Assembly (NCBI RefSeq): GCF_040448675.1
Contig: NZ_CP159289.1
Coordinates: 1,860,001-1,924,000, forward strand
Direction: 5' to 3'
Source: Dyadobacter sp. 676
GTDB lineage: Bacteria > Bacteroidota > Bacteroidia > Cytophagales > Spirosomataceae
Length of the DNA stretch: 64,000 bases
A program made the translations under genes and the position numbers. This document shows, piece after piece, positions 9,744 through 20,228 of this stretch; positions within the stretch are counted from its first letter, which is position 1, and each line of letters begins with the position of its first letter. The notes beneath the pieces are model-generated. The model was given only the letters and a program-made list of their open reading frames with translations, was not told the DNA's origin and made no database searches.

Positions 9744-10040
9744 ATGGAATTACTGATTATTCAAAACAAAGTTTTACGCTGCATGGAAGCAAAGTCATGC
9801 TCGATTTTGACTTGGCCCAACTGTATGAAATTGAAACAAAAGTATTAAAGCAGGCTGTCAGAAGGAATATCGAGCGGTTTCCCGAAGATTTTATGTTTGA
9901 GCTGACAGCGGAAGAGTTCAAATCTTTAAGGTCACAAATTGTGACCTTAGAAAAGGGCAGGGGCCGTCATATCAAGTATCTGCCATTCGCATTTACAGAA
10001 CAAGGCGTAGCAATGCTATCGAGCACGCCGGTTTTAAGCA
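9744..10040 (+). pseudogene. ORF6N-domain protein remnant
   Basis: An ORF6N (KilA-N-associated DNA-binding) domain is recognisable from ATG 9744 ([17 protein letters not shown]) and, in another frame from about 9797, as [35 protein letters not shown] and [12 protein letters not shown] single missing base near 9794 explains the break; family members read ...[12 protein letters not shown] there. After AMLSS (about 10040) similarity stops and the frame runs into the antisense of the next gene, so the C-terminal half is missing. ORF6N proteins are usually phage antirepressors or mobile passengers. I read this as a decayed accessory gene inside the polysaccharide locus. Confidence 0.75.
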
Positions 10041-10056
10041 GAAAAACACAACCTGA

Positions 10057-10965
10057 TCACCGTGCATATGGATTAGGTGGAAAAATATGTACCTGGAACC
10101 CCTCTCGCTTCATCGCTTTCATTACCTGCTCCGAGGGTAATTTCTTAAAAATCACTGCGCAAAGCACCTGCGATGGCATCAGGGAAGCTTTGACAAGAAA
10201 ATTATGGAATGCGAGCTTGCGTTTGATCTTCCGGAATGCCGGGCTTGAGTCGTCCGCCTTTTCGCGCCCGTAGGACGGATGATAGTAATTGTTATTGATG
10301 CCCTTAAAAGCAACTGCCGGTAAACCGATTCCGTTTGCGAGCTTGTCCATTTCCCGCTCCGAGAGTTTGAAAACATAGTTCCCTACGGTCTCGAATGAAT
10401 ACCTGTTTTTCCAGTATTTCTGCAATGCTTTGGTATCGAAGCGATCGAAAATATTTCTCAGCGCAAGGAGAAGAGGCATTTTGGAGATCGGATCATGCGG
10501 CTCCACGAGGATGACGGCCTCGCGTGCGACGCGCAACATCTCGTACACACCCAGGTACGGGCGCGGAAAGTGGTGATACGCTTCCTTGCAGAAAACATAG
10601 TCGAAACTGTTGTCGGCGAAGGTGAGGTGCTCGACGTTTTCAACGGAATATTTATCGATAAAACCCCGTTCCTTCGACATCGGCAGAAACGTCCCCGCAA
10701 TATCGCTGGCGGTGGCATCCAGCCCTTTGCGAAAAAAATGGTTGGCATCGAACCCGTAACCATCCCCTACCGTCAGCCACGATTTCTTTTCCTGGACAAA
10801 CGGATCGGTCAACTCCAACATGCGCTTGTGAAGCCAGTGGTTGATGGTCTGGTGTGCGTTGTCATATTCCCACATTTCAATGACCTTGTTTTTGGCCTCC
10901 TGCGTGGAAAATTGCAATTCATACCATTCCGAATGCGCTTCATGGCTTCGTTTTTCGCTTGACAT
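10057..10965 (-). CDS. Class I SAM-dependent methyltransferase
   Basis: 302 residues. Methyltransf_11-type core: [15 protein letters not shown] as the SAM loop near residue 65, [10 protein letters not shown], an [21 protein letters not shown] block around residues 110-130 matching motifs II-III, and a [14 protein letters not shown] motif. The N-terminal ~50 residues with [13 protein letters not shown] and the C-terminal ~90 residues are outside the core and may bind the acceptor. The gene stands alone on the minus strand between the ORF6N remnant and a divergent glycosyltransferase gene, and is plausibly part of the same glycan pathway. The acceptor is unknown. Confidence 0.85.
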   Translation of the reverse strand: MSSEKRSHEAHSEWYELQFSTQEAKNKVIEMWEYDNAHQTINHWLHKRMLELTDPFVQEKKSWLTVGDGYGFDANHFFRKGLDATASDIAGTFLPMSKERGFIDKYSVENVEHLTFADNSFDYVFCKEAYHHFPRPYLGVYEMLRVAREAVILVEPHDPISKMPLLLALRNIFDRFDTKALQKYWKNRYSFETVGNYVFKLSEREMDKLANGIGLPAVAFKGINNNYYHPSYGREKADDSSPAFRKIKRKLAFHNFLVKASLMPSQVLCAVIFKKLPSEQVMKAMKREGFQVHIFPPNPYAR

Positions 10966-11094
10966 GTCCCCGGGGTTACTGATTTTGCGATAAAGATAGT
11001 TTCATCGGATAAAAATTATTTAAAGGCAGAACTATTAATTTTACCCACTTAAAATGTTTGTCTTGCCAGAATATAAGTTATCGATAGCGATCAA

Positions 11095-12339
11095 ATGGTG
11101 CTTCAACTGAGTACTTTTCATTGGGAAGGTGGTGCCGGGGTCGCTGCGGCGAGGTTACATCAGGCGCTGCTCGATGCCGGTACCGACTCGCGTCTGATGG
11201 TTTCCCAAACGTCCCGCCCCGATCCGCAAACCACGGCCTGGGCCGACGATTCGTGGAAGTCGAAAAAGGCATGGGGGAATTTTGTGCTGGAACGACTAAA
11301 TTTTCTTCCATATGAAAAAGACAGGTCCGTGCGTTTCGCATTTTCTCCTGCGGCAATCGGTGCCGACATCAGCGGGCATCCGCTCGTGAAACAGGCCAGT
11401 ATTATCCATTTACACTGGATCAATTTCGGATTTCTGTCCCTTCAATCGCTCGAAAAACTTTTTACGCTGGGAAAGCCGGTCGTCTGGACGCTACACGATA
11501 TGTGGACATTCACCGGCGGATGTCACTATAACCGCGGTTGCGAACGCTACCTCTCGCATTGTTGTTATTGCCCCTATCTCAAAAAGCCGGGCGAATACGA
11601 CATAGCTTTTGCCCAATTCGAAAAGAAACTGAAACTTTATCAAAATGCCGACCTGACGCTCGTTTCACCGAGCCGGTGGCTGGATAACCTCGTTCAAAAA
11701 GCTACCCTGACGACCGGGCTCCGCTCACTAACGATACCCAACTGCATCGATACCGATTTTTTCATGCCCGGTGACCGCACGGATGCGAGAAAAGCCTTCG
11801 GTCTGCCGGCCGATAAAAAGTTGCTGCTCTTCGCTGGTGCGAACACCCAAGACCCGCGCAAAGGTTTTTCCTATTTCCGCGAAGCCATGCGCCATCCCGA
11901 ACTAGCCGATATCGAAGTGATGATTCTTGGTAAAGGACAACCCGAAAACTTTAAGGATATGCCTGTAAAAACGCATTTCCTCGGCAAAATTTCGGATGCG
12001 AACAAAATGGTGCAAGCCTACAATGCGGCCGACATGCTGGTAGTACCGTCGCTGGAAGACAATCTCCCGAATACTATTATGGAAGCGATGGCATGCGGTA
12101 CACCAGCCGTAGGGTTCGACACAGGGGGTATTCCGGAAATGATCGGGCACCTGGGAAGCGGCTTCGTATCGACGTCCCGATCGTCCCCCTCGCTTTCGGA
12201 GGGCATTCAATGGGTCCTGGAACACAATGGCGACGGAACTGTGTCGCGGAATGCCCGTGAAAAAGCAATGCAATACTATTCGGAAAAAGTGGTTGCGGGG
12301 CAATATTCTCAACTTTATCAATCGCTGTGTCATGGATAA
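11095..12339 (+). CDS. Glycosyltransferase family 4 (GT-B) protein
   Basis: 414 residues. N-terminal half begins VLQLSTFHWEGGAGVAAARLHQ, the glycine-rich acceptor loop of GT4 enzymes. A WTLHDMWTFTGGCHYNRGCERY stretch near residues 135-155 (given here as key words HDMW, GGCHY and CxxC-like cysteines) is typical of a subgroup that handles O-antigen-like glycans. The C-terminal half has LFAGANTQDPRKGF and the donor-binding E-x7-E motif around NTIMEAMACGTPAVGFDTGGIPE. It probably works on the cytoplasmic face with a nucleotide sugar. It overlaps the following GT2 gene by 8 bp, which suggests translational coupling. Confidence 0.9.
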   Translation: MVLQLSTFHWEGGAGVAAARLHQALLDAGTDSRLMVSQTSRPDPQTTAWADDSWKSKKAWGNFVLERLNFLPYEKDRSVRFAFSPAAIGADISGHPLVKQASIIHLHWINFGFLSLQSLEKLFTLGKPVVWTLHDMWTFTGGCHYNRGCERYLSHCCYCPYLKKPGEYDIAFAQFEKKLKLYQNADLTLVSPSRWLDNLVQKATLTTGLRSLTIPNCIDTDFFMPGDRTDARKAFGLPADKKLLLFAGANTQDPRKGFSYFREAMRHPELADIEVMILGKGQPENFKDMPVKTHFLGKISDANKMVQAYNAADMLVVPSLEDNLPNTIMEAMACGTPAVGFDTGGIPEMIGHLGSGFVSTSRSSPSLSEGIQWVLEHNGDGTVSRNAREKAMQYYSEKVVAGQYSQLYQSLCHG

Positions 12340-13108
12340 AAGCCCGTTACTCACGATCGTCACTGTCACTTATCAGGCCGGGAAATACATTGAGCGCACG
12401 TTGAAAAGTGTCGAAAACGCATTGCATCACGTGCATTCTCCCGTGCGGATCGAATATCTGATCATAGACGGCGGCTCCACCGATCAGACGCTGAGCATTG
12501 CCGCCCGGTTTGGGTTTATTTCCAAAGTCATTTCCGAAAGGGACAAAGGACTTTATGACGCCATGAACAAGGGACTGCAATTCGCCTCGGGCCAATATCT
12601 GTGGTTCCTGAATGCAGGCGACGAAGTTTTTGATACGAACGTCCTCCGAACCTTACTGACTTCGCTGCAAACCGGAGCAGATGTTTATTACAGCGACGCC
12701 ATGATGGTCCGTGAAGACGGAACCGAAGTGGGCCTGCGCAGTCATTTTACCCCCCATACATTGCCTGCAAACCTCCGTTGGCAGGATTTCGCATTGGGAA
12801 TGAAAGTTTGTCATCAGGCATTCATCGCGAAAAAGGCCATTGCCCCGCTTTATGAATTTCAAAACCTCAGCGCCGACATCGACTGGGAGATCGCCTGCCT
12901 CAAACGCGCGGAGCGCATACAATTTCTGCCATTCATTCTGTGCCGTTACCTTTTAGGTGGATTGTCCGTCAAAAGTCATCGCCGGTCGCTCACCGATCGT
13001 TTCAGGGTACTTGCAAAGCACTTCGGTTTTATCCCGACCCTCATTAACCATCTGCGTATATTCTGGCGGGGTTATTGGTTTGCACGAAACAACGGGAGGT
13101 ATTGGTAA
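12332..13108 (+). CDS. Glycosyltransferase family 2
   Basis: About 258 residues from ATG 12332 (MDKSPLLTIVTVTYQAG); the frame is open further upstream, but this start gives the canonical GT2 N-terminus. GT-A features: TIVTVTYQAGKYIERTL, the DGGSTDQTL nucleotide-binding motif, SERDKGLYDAMNKG and FLNAGDEVF, the last being the DxD-like metal site. This DKGLYDAMNKG subgroup is common in colanic-acid and O-antigen clusters. The start lies inside the end of the GT4 gene, so both are likely made from one transcript and act in series. The gene is convergent with the DUF4302 gene. Confidence 0.92.
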   Translation: MDKSPLLTIVTVTYQAGKYIERTLKSVENALHHVHSPVRIEYLIIDGGSTDQTLSIAARFGFISKVISERDKGLYDAMNKGLQFASGQYLWFLNAGDEVFDTNVLRTLLTSLQTGADVYYSDAMMVREDGTEVGLRSHFTPHTLPANLRWQDFALGMKVCHQAFIAKKAIAPLYEFQNLSADIDWEIACLKRAERIQFLPFILCRYLLGGLSVKSHRRSLTDRFRVLAKHFGFIPTLINHLRIFWRGYWFARNNGRYW

Positions 13109-13115
13109 GCCTGCT

Positions 13116-14418
13116 TTATTCCCATGTAATCCAAGCCTTCGCATCCTTAGCACTCACCATGTCGTACGTAGTTTCGGATGTCTGAATCAGATAAAAACCG
13201 CTGGCTTCGTAAAGCAATTTGATCGATTCCGCGGCCGGGCCGGTCGTTGGAGGGTTGAGTATCTTCCCTACTTCCTCGAATTTCACTCTGCCGTCGGACG
13301 TAAATGTTGGAGCAACCGCATGGCCATAGTCGTAATAGATATTCTTGCCGTCATAGAATATCGGCGCCACAAAATCAAACTGAGAGGTTGCAGCAGGCTG
13401 GAACAGGTAAAATACATAAGGAGAGTCACCCGACTTCAACTCGCTAAGCTTAAACGCGTCGTCTACTCCGTTGACATGAAACCCCTTCTCCGATCGCCAG
13501 TCGCCACCAGATTCAATGGGAGCTTGCCACCATCTTTTTGCCGCCGCCAGATCTACGGATATGGGTTTGATAGCACTCACAAGCGTTCCATTTGCCCCCC
13601 CGCCCGAAAACGCCAGCTGCGTCGTATTAGCATTCCAGGTAATATTTCCAAAACCTGTGATCGTTTGTGAACCATTTACAAGCGGGGACACGAATGCCAG
13701 GCCCGAAGTAGTGAAGTAGTAGTTTGTTGTAAAAGTCTTAGGCGTACTTCCGTTCAACCAGGTAAGTTTGATAGTCCTCGTTCTTTGGTTCACCGTAACT
13801 TCATAGGTATTCGCTCCCAGCGTAACGCGTTTGAAGTACGGCTGGTATCTGGCAATATTATGGAATAGCAGTCCCTTTGCCATATCCCCTTTCGCATAGG
13901 CAGTCGCCTGCGCCTGAGTTGCCCGGGTAAGCACCAGCCGGCTCTGGTTTTTACGGCCTACGAGAGTGATCACGTCGGTTTTCACCGAGTCGGGATAAAT
14001 GCTGAATTCGAAATCGGATAGCAGTCCTTCACCCCGCACGCCGTTGTTCACTTCCTCGTCGGGATCGGCCAGCACGTGGAGGTAGGAATAGGTATCGAAG
14101 ATCAGCGAAGGCGTTTGCATGGCCTTTAAGCGGTAGCTGCTTTCCTTTGGCTTCGCTGCCGCTTCACTCGTGAAATCGGAGAACATTGTCACCCGGTTTT
14201 TATCGTCAAACTTAAAGTAAAAGCCGTAGCTGCCTCCCCCACCCGGATAAATGACCGCATTCCAGCCGTATTGCGCTTCGACGAGCTGCTTTTCATATGA
14301 GGCCAATGCCGCATTCAGACGCACATCCGCCGATTCTTCAAAAACCGTATCGTCGCTGTTCTCGCAGGAGAAGAAAACAACGGTCAGAAACAGCAGGTAA
14401 AAAAAGAGATTTCTTCAT
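13116..14418 (-). CDS. DUF4302-type lipoprotein (frameshifted near its start)
   Basis: Last gene of the SusC operon. The body (about 402 residues) has an ALASYEKQLVEAQYGWNAVIYPGGGG start and FDTYSYLHVLADPDEEVNNGVRGEGL, which matches my memory of DUF4302. Its N-terminus lies in another frame: from ATG 14418, taking one base out of the run of seven As (plus strand 14399-14405) gives MKKSLFYLLFLTVVFFSC, a lipoprotein signal with its cysteine, and 433 residues in a length divisible by three. It should be an outer-membrane lipoprotein. Function unknown; it is always discussed with SusCD and a metallohydrolase lipoprotein. The stop lies 7 bp from the convergent GT2 gene. Confidence 0.78.
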
Positions 14419-14424
14419 CTGGCG

Positions 14425-15357
14425 TTAAAAAAGTTTATTCATCGAAGTCCGCACCCTTTTCTGAAGACTGTAAAAATCAATTTTCCAGGTGTTTTTGTAA
14501 TAAGCTACAATAATAGCCTCTTTTTGCCGCAATGCGGCCTGCGCCTGCGCCTTTGTTACGCCGTGGGGGCTCGTTCCTTCCGGGATGGAATTAACCAGCC
14601 TGTCGAAACCGGCCTTCCCTTCGGTTAACATCATCGCGATCATTTCCACAAAATCCTCATCAAAACTCGAAGAGCTGTAAGCCGTAATGAAACCGTCGCG
14701 GCGCGCATCCGCATCCGACCAGTTGATCCAGTTACCACCCTGGTAATACGATTTCGAAATATTCTTGTACTCGACCGGGTACAACACGGTTTGATGCAAA
14801 ATATGTCCGAATTCGTGATGGATCGTATGCAGGAACCAGTCTTTTACGAACGAAGAATCCCTCGCCGGATCATACCCCTGCATTCCCTTGATCTTGAACA
14901 GGTTTACCCCATATAAGATCACCTTACGGCCGCCTTCCGCGGTTCCAAGTGTGATGGAACCTTCCGAGTTATACTCGTTACTTCCCGAAAGGATGAAGAA
15001 CTTGGGAGAGTATTTATTATAAAACACCTTCCCTGCTTCCTCCACATAAGGGTTGGTCCATGCTTTGCGAATCGTACTGAGCAACGGGATTACCTGTGCT
15101 TCGTCGGGCGGAACCAGGTTTTTGGTAAGGTTTCCGAACTCGAACTGGTCCCATTTATATTTGGCCGATATATTATACGGCACAACGAGGCTGTCATGGA
15201 TCCACCGGTCGACAGGGCCTTCTACCCACTCGTCGCCGCCAAGTCCTTTAATATCATCCACGTTGCCGATATCCTCTTCCTTGCAGGAGCTTAACGTCGT
15301 GCCGAATAGCAGGGCTGCAATGGCATAATACGCGAAATGTCTGAACAGAGTTTTCAT
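14425..15357 (-). CDS. Substrate import-associated zinc metallohydrolase lipoprotein (HExxH)
   Basis: About 310 residues from ATG 15357, chosen because it gives a lipoprotein signal peptide (MKTLFRHFAYYAIAALLFGT) with lipobox cysteine C25 (TLSSC); the frame is open further upstream but inside susD. The zinc motif is HEFGH, with H181, E182 and H185, in the helix FLHTIHHEFGHILHQT; the third ligand is not assigned. Other parts: NKYSPKFFILSGS and SSSFDEDFVEMIAMML, whose acidic residues could complete the site. The family is known for travelling with SusCD and is thought to trim imported or surface substrates outside the cell. It starts 16 bp after susD and ends 6 bp before DUF4302. Substrate unknown. 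Confidence 0.87.
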   Translation of the reverse strand: MKTLFRHFAYYAIAALLFGTTLSSCKEEDIGNVDDIKGLGGDEWVEGPVDRWIHDSLVVPYNISAKYKWDQFEFGNLTKNLVPPDEAQVIPLLSTIRKAWTNPYVEEAGKVFYNKYSPKFFILSGSNEYNSEGSITLGTAEGGRKVILYGVNLFKIKGMQGYDPARDSSFVKDWFLHTIHHEFGHILHQTVLYPVEYKNISKSYYQGGNWINWSDADARRDGFITAYSSSSFDEDFVEMIAMMLTEGKAGFDRLVNSIPEGTSPHGVTKAQAQAALRQKEAIIVAYYKNTWKIDFYSLQKRVRTSMNKLF

Positions 15358-15373
15358 ATTTTCAATGGCTTTC

Positions 15374-16844
15374 CTATCTCGGATTTTGTTGTATGCCTGA
15401 AAGTGCCGCAGTTTGCGGGATTTGTAACACCCGACGGTTATCGCCGGCGGGAATCGTAATGACCGATCCCGCACGCGTCGTATGCGAGACCGTCGCGTTA
15501 TACCGCTGGATATCGAACCAGCGCATTCCCTCCTGCACAAACTCGACGCGTTTGAATGCCAGGACTGTATTGATAATGTTGCTTCTCAGATTTCCCCTGA
15601 AATAATTGGACATACTGCTCGCGGTAACCTTATGCTGCGACGGATCGTAGTTGGCCACACGCTTGCTGATGTAAGTGTTGAGATCGGTAAGGCAGGCCGT
15701 TGTATTGTTAAGGTATGCATTGGCCTCGATCCGGTTAAAGAGCACTTCTTCGACCGTGAAAATCGGCAGCATTACATAAGGAAGCCCTATCTCGGCATTC
15801 ACCGACTCACGCACGAAATATTCGGTCAGTTTGGGAATGAAATAATTGTTGTCACCCCGGTAGTAAAGCGGGAATACCCAGCTCGCGTTGCCCGCGATGA
15901 TCTGTTCGCTTGCCGAAATTTCCTGCCATTTGGCGTACGTCATGCCATAGCGGTAATTGGCCACATAACGCCCGTAGTTCGATGCTGTTTCGACGAGCAG
16001 CAAATTGGCGTTTTGGGTAGCCCGCGAATAGGTATTGAACAATTCCGCGGGCGACATGCTCGCATAAGTCGTATTCCACGGGCGCAGGTTCTCCCCGAAA
16101 TTATTGCTCGGAAAAGCGGCGTTGGCATATTGCAACACTTTCTGATAATCTTTCTTGACCAGATAAAACCGGCTCGCGAAAGCATTGGCGGCGGCAATAT
16201 TGAAATGGTATTTCGGCACGGTGTATACGCCGTCGCTGATCAACGGAAGGCCCTCCAGCAAGTCTTTTTCGATATTTTGGTACACCGAAGCCACTGTACC
16301 GCGTTCATATTGCTTGATTACGACATTTTCGGGAACCGTTACATAAGGAATACCCGGACTATCGTTGGGTTGTTGCGGGTCAAAAAATTTGCAGTAATAA
16401 TTGACCAGCATGAAGTGTGCGTAGGCGCGTGCGAGCAGTGCCTCGCCCTTTTGAGCATTGTACTCCTCGGGATTCGATACTTTGCTGATAATGTCGAGGG
16501 CCTCGTTGGCAACCGAAATCGCACGATAGCATTCCGCCCAGTAAAGGTCCGGCGAATCCCTGCTCATCCACGGTCGCTTCCACGACTTCGAAAAGGAACG
16601 AACCGCGGTTGGTCTTATCGTCCTGTCCTACTCCCTTGTCGCCCACGTTATCACTCATACTTTCGGCAAACACAACATAGCCGGCCTGCGGATAAGCGGT
16701 AGTGAGCAATTGAGAGACCTGTTTGGGCGTATTGATGATCGCCCGTGTGCTGTCGGGCTCCTTGGAAAGGAAATCCTCGCAGCCGGCCAATGCCAGTAGC
16801 GGGAAGATCAGCACGATTGCCTTAATGCTTCTGATGGTGGTCAT
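15374..16844 (-). CDS. SusD/RagB-family nutrient-binding outer-membrane lipoprotein (frameshifted)
   Basis: SusD lipoproteins cap the SusC channel and bind the substrate. The start at 16844 gives MTTIRSIKAIVLIFPLLALAGC, a lipoprotein signal with lipobox LAGC; an upstream ATG at 16868 is also in frame. The N-terminal part reads CEDFLSKEPDS, typical of SusD. The frame breaks near 16558-16560: removing one base of GGG there joins ...EATVDEQ to DSPDLYWAECYRAISVANEAL, restoring TPR-like helices and 489 residues. The C-terminus has RVEFVQEGMRWFDIQRY, the family's characteristic end motif. It lies 27 bp after susC. Either a sequencing error or a real loss; without the fix no functional SusD would be made. 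Confidence 0.87.
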
Positions 16845-16871
16845 ATTTTTAAAATGAATCATCTTCAATTC

Positions 16872-19800
16872 CTACAATGTCAGTTTCAAAGCTACCGTGA
16901 ATTGCTTCTGGATCGGCTGGGCCACACCGCCCGAATTGAAAAACTCGGGGTCCTGTCCTTTCAGCTTCTTGTCCGAATAGATCAGCCACGGGTTGATCGA
17001 CGATACCTGTATGCTGGCCGCTTTGAAACCATAACGCGAAATCACCTGCAACGGCAGCTTGTAAGCCAGCGACACCGACTTCAACCGCACAAAATCTCCT
17101 TTTGCAACGCGCTCCGTCGAGTAGTTGTAGATGTTGTAAGGATAAGTGCCCTGGAGATACAGCTGTTCCAGTTGGTCCGAAATGGAAGGGGTTGCAGGAA
17201 ACTTCTCGTCGCCGGACATTACCCAGCGGTCCAGAAATTCTTTGGGCATCGCATCCAGATCGCTGAATGAGCTCTTGTACAGCGGGTTGAGACGGATTTT
17301 ATTACCGGCCTGATACGTAAAGAACACGTTCAGGGAAAGTCCCTTGTAAGTCAATGTATTGTTAAAGCCACCTGTAAATGGCGGGTCAACAGGTCCTTCG
17401 TATTTGAGGTACTTTATATTCTGATCCTGCAAATACACATCGGAGCTTACTTCCCCGTTCTCATTCAGGAAGATCGGCACGCCGGTTTTAGGGTTAAGTG
17501 CCCGGTAATCGATCGAGAAAAGGCTGCGTACGGGCTTGCCCTGCACATTGGCCCCTTCCGCCTTCACGAGATCGAATATACCGGGGCTATTGTCCACATT
17601 CGTGATGAGCGTGTGGGAATATCCGAATGTAATGCGCGAGCGGAAGTCCCAATCCCGGTTTTTGAACAACACGCCGTCGACCGAAAAGTCGGCGCCATAC
17701 GACTCCATATCGGCGTAATTGGCAACTTTGTAAATCTGACCGCCGATGCCCGATGTTTTAATCTGATCGATCAGGTCGAAACTATTACGAATATAGCCAT
17801 CGAGCGTAAAATTGATCCGGTTGGCAAACAAGCCCACGTCGAGGCCGACGTTCCCGCTGTACAATTTTTCCCAGGTAAGCTCGGTATTTTGCAATGAAGC
17901 GAGCTGAATAGCCGACTCTTTTTCGTCTGCATATGGTCTGCGGGTGATAATACTTTGCAAAAGTACGGCTGCATTGGTAGCCGGGCCGGTATCCGCCGAA
18001 AGCCCGTAACTAAGGCGCAAACGGCCCATACTCAGCCATTTCAGGTTTTTGAAAAAATTCTCCCGGTCGAAGTTCCAGGAACCGGCAATGGTATACGTAG
18101 GCAGCCAGCGCGCAATAGCCGATTTCCCGAACCGGTTCGAACCATCGTAGCGGACGTAACCGGTAAGGTTATATTTACCATCCAATGTGTATCCCAGGCT
18201 TCCGTAAAACGCTGCAAACCGCTCATAATCCATTTGCATTCCATAATACTGGAAGTTGGTTTCGATGGTTTGTTTCAAAATGCGGTAATCCACAAAAGGG
18301 GTTCCACCCTGATCGTACTGAAAGCCGTAGCCGGTATTATTGGAGTTCTGGCGGTTGGTAAATTTCACTTCCTGCCCCACCAGCGCATTCACTTCATGTC
18401 GCTCCCTAAATTTCTGATTGTAACGGATATTGTTCCTGACGTTGTAGAAAAGCATTTGATCCTCGTTACGGTTATAGAAACCACCGCTGGGCAGCACCAC
18501 CACGGGATATGCATTAGGCACGTCCGGGTCGGTATAGAGGTATTTATTAGCCAATGCAATAGTAGAATTATCGGCCGCGCGGTACGCATTCGCCATGTTG
18601 CTATGCTCCGTAATGGTGTGCTCGCGGCCGGTCTGAATATATCTCAGCGCACCCAGAAAATCGTAACTCAGGTTATCGGTGATTTTGTAGGAAAGATTAC
18701 CCTGCAATTTAATATCCGCCAACGTGAGGCTGATCCTGTTATTCGCGAGCTCCGAGATAATATTGAATGGCGCGAAGTTCCGGCGGAAAAATTCCAGATT
18801 ACCGTTCTGGTCGTAGGCTGTGAGCGTCCGGCTGGTGTTCAATGCGTAACTGAACGGGTTAATGTCGAAATCACGGTCGTATTTGCCTTCTACGGGGTTA
18901 CTTCTTCTGCTCAATGAGCCTGGCGCCTGCTGCCGTCTCACCGATGCCAATGTTGTGAGGCCAATGCTCAGGCGGTCGGACAACTGGTAGTTGTTGTTGA
19001 AATTGAGGGTATACCGCTTCACCTTGTCGGCGATCGTCCAGCCGTTGTCGTCCAGGTAACTCACCGACGCGTACGAGCTCGATTTCTCCGTTCCGAACGA
19101 AACGCTCAGCGAGTGTTCGTGAATGAAATTTTGTTTGAAAAGTACATCGAACCAATCGGTATTGGCTCTTGCATAACCCATCAGGAAATTCCGTTTCGCC
19201 GCCGTGGAGTTCTCCAACGGGAAATTTCCCTGGCCGTCGCCGGTCATCAGATTGTACATCTTCCCATAAACACCATAATCCGGCTTTGAAAGAATATCGG
19301 AATTCAAATAGCCGTTTCGTTCCAGATTCCCCAGCACCGACATCTGCTGTGCGGAGTTCATAATATTGAAATTGCGGTAGGACGGCACGAGTTGCGTGCT
19401 GTAATTGCCCGAATAGGTGATGACCGGCTTGCCGCTTTTTCCTTTTTTAGTAGTGATCACAATCACGCCGTTCATCGCGCGGGCGCCGTACAATGCGGCG
19501 GCGGCGGCGTCTTTCAATATATCGAAAGTCTCGATATCGTTCGGGTTAAGCCCTGCAACCGCCGAGCCGAGCAACGTCGTGGGGTCGCCGCTGGAAAGCT
19601 GGTCGTTTGAAATATTGACAATATCCTCCTGCACCACACCGTCGATCACCCAAAGCGGCTTGTTGGCGCCATTCAGCGAAGTGGCACCGCGAATACGGAT
19701 TTTGGGCGCCGCCCCGAAAGTACCGGAAACGTTCTGGATTGAAACGCCCGCCGCACGACCTTCGAGCATCCGGCTCACGTCGGGTAAACCGTCGATTTTC

Positions 19801-20228
19801 ACATCGTCGGTTTTAAGCGTCACCGCCGAGCCGGTAAACTTGTCCTTATTGATTTGCTGAAAACCGGTCACGACCACGTCCTGCAAGCCCACGGCGTCTT
19901 CCACCAGCTCGATCGTCAGGTTTCGGGCGGCCTTCACTTCCTTGGGTAAAAAACCGATCATCGTAATTACCAGGGTAGCATTGTCGCTCACATTTTCCAG
20001 CACGAACTCTCCTTTTTCGTTCGTGACTGTACCTTTCTGCAAGCCTTTCACCCTTACCGTGGAGCCTATCAGCGGCTCGCCGGTACTGCTTTTCACGACA
20101 CCCCTGACGTCGATATCGGCGGTAAATGCATAAGAGCGAAACGGTAAAGCGGCAACGGACAGAAAGAAGATACCCAGGAGCAACACAATAAGCCGACTCA
20201 GGCCACTGATCCGATAGAAAAGATTCAT
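16872..20228 (-). CDS. SusC/RagA-family TonB-linked outer-membrane protein
   Basis: 1118 residues, intact. Order: signal peptide (residues about 1-37, ending SYAF), a carboxypeptidase-D-like domain (DIDVRGVVKSSTGEPLIGSTVRV), a plug domain starting after the DVVVTGFQ TonB-box region, then a C-terminal 22-strand-type barrel ending IQKQFTVALKLTL. SusC family members carry out TonB-driven import of oligomers or peptides through the outer membrane together with a SusD lid. The plug contains GRAAGVSIQNVSG and ALYGARAMNGVIVITTKKGKSG, both family signatures. It is the first gene of a four-gene minus-strand operon. The substrate cannot be read from sequence; the metallohydrolase partner suggests a peptide or protein. 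Confidence 0.95.
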   Translation of the reverse strand: MNLFYRISGLSRLIVLLLGIFFLSVAALPFRSYAFTADIDVRGVVKSSTGEPLIGSTVRVKGLQKGTVTNEKGEFVLENVSDNATLVITMIGFLPKEVKAARNLTIELVEDAVGLQDVVVTGFQQINKDKFTGSAVTLKTDDVKIDGLPDVSRMLEGRAAGVSIQNVSGTFGAAPKIRIRGATSLNGANKPLWVIDGVVQEDIVNISNDQLSSGDPTTLLGSAVAGLNPNDIETFDILKDAAAAALYGARAMNGVIVITTKKGKSGKPVITYSGNYSTQLVPSYRNFNIMNSAQQMSVLGNLERNGYLNSDILSKPDYGVYGKMYNLMTGDGQGNFPLENSTAAKRNFLMGYARANTDWFDVLFKQNFIHEHSLSVSFGTEKSSSYASVSYLDDNGWTIADKVKRYTLNFNNNYQLSDRLSIGLTTLASVRRQQAPGSLSRRSNPVEGKYDRDFDINPFSYALNTSRTLTAYDQNGNLEFFRRNFAPFNIISELANNRISLTLADIKLQGNLSYKITDNLSYDFLGALRYIQTGREHTITEHSNMANAYRAADNSTIALANKYLYTDPDVPNAYPVVVLPSGGFYNRNEDQMLFYNVRNNIRYNQKFRERHEVNALVGQEVKFTNRQNSNNTGYGFQYDQGGTPFVDYRILKQTIETNFQYYGMQMDYERFAAFYGSLGYTLDGKYNLTGYVRYDGSNRFGKSAIARWLPTYTIAGSWNFDRENFFKNLKWLSMGRLRLSYGLSADTGPATNAAVLLQSIITRRPYADEKESAIQLASLQNTELTWEKLYSGNVGLDVGLFANRINFTLDGYIRNSFDLIDQIKTSGIGGQIYKVANYADMESYGADFSVDGVLFKNRDWDFRSRITFGYSHTLITNVDNSPGIFDLVKAEGANVQGKPVRSLFSIDYRALNPKTGVPIFLNENGEVSSDVYLQDQNIKYLKYEGPVDPPFTGGFNNTLTYKGLSLNVFFTYQAGNKIRLNPLYKSSFSDLDAMPKEFLDRWVMSGDEKFPATPSISDQLEQLYLQGTYPYNIYNYSTERVAKGDFVRLKSVSLAYKLPLQVISRYGFKAASIQVSSINPWLIYSDKKLKGQDPEFFNSGGVAQPIQKQFTVALKLTL

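Noticed and set aside
15482..16702. Long open frame antisense to SusD (406 codons)
   Set aside because: It runs opposite the SusD gene across its frameshift and its translation has no recognisable domain; the SusD reading explains the sequence fully.
17955..18917. Open frame antisense within susC (320 codons)
   Set aside because: The susC barrel is continuous through this region and the antisense product has no features of a real protein.
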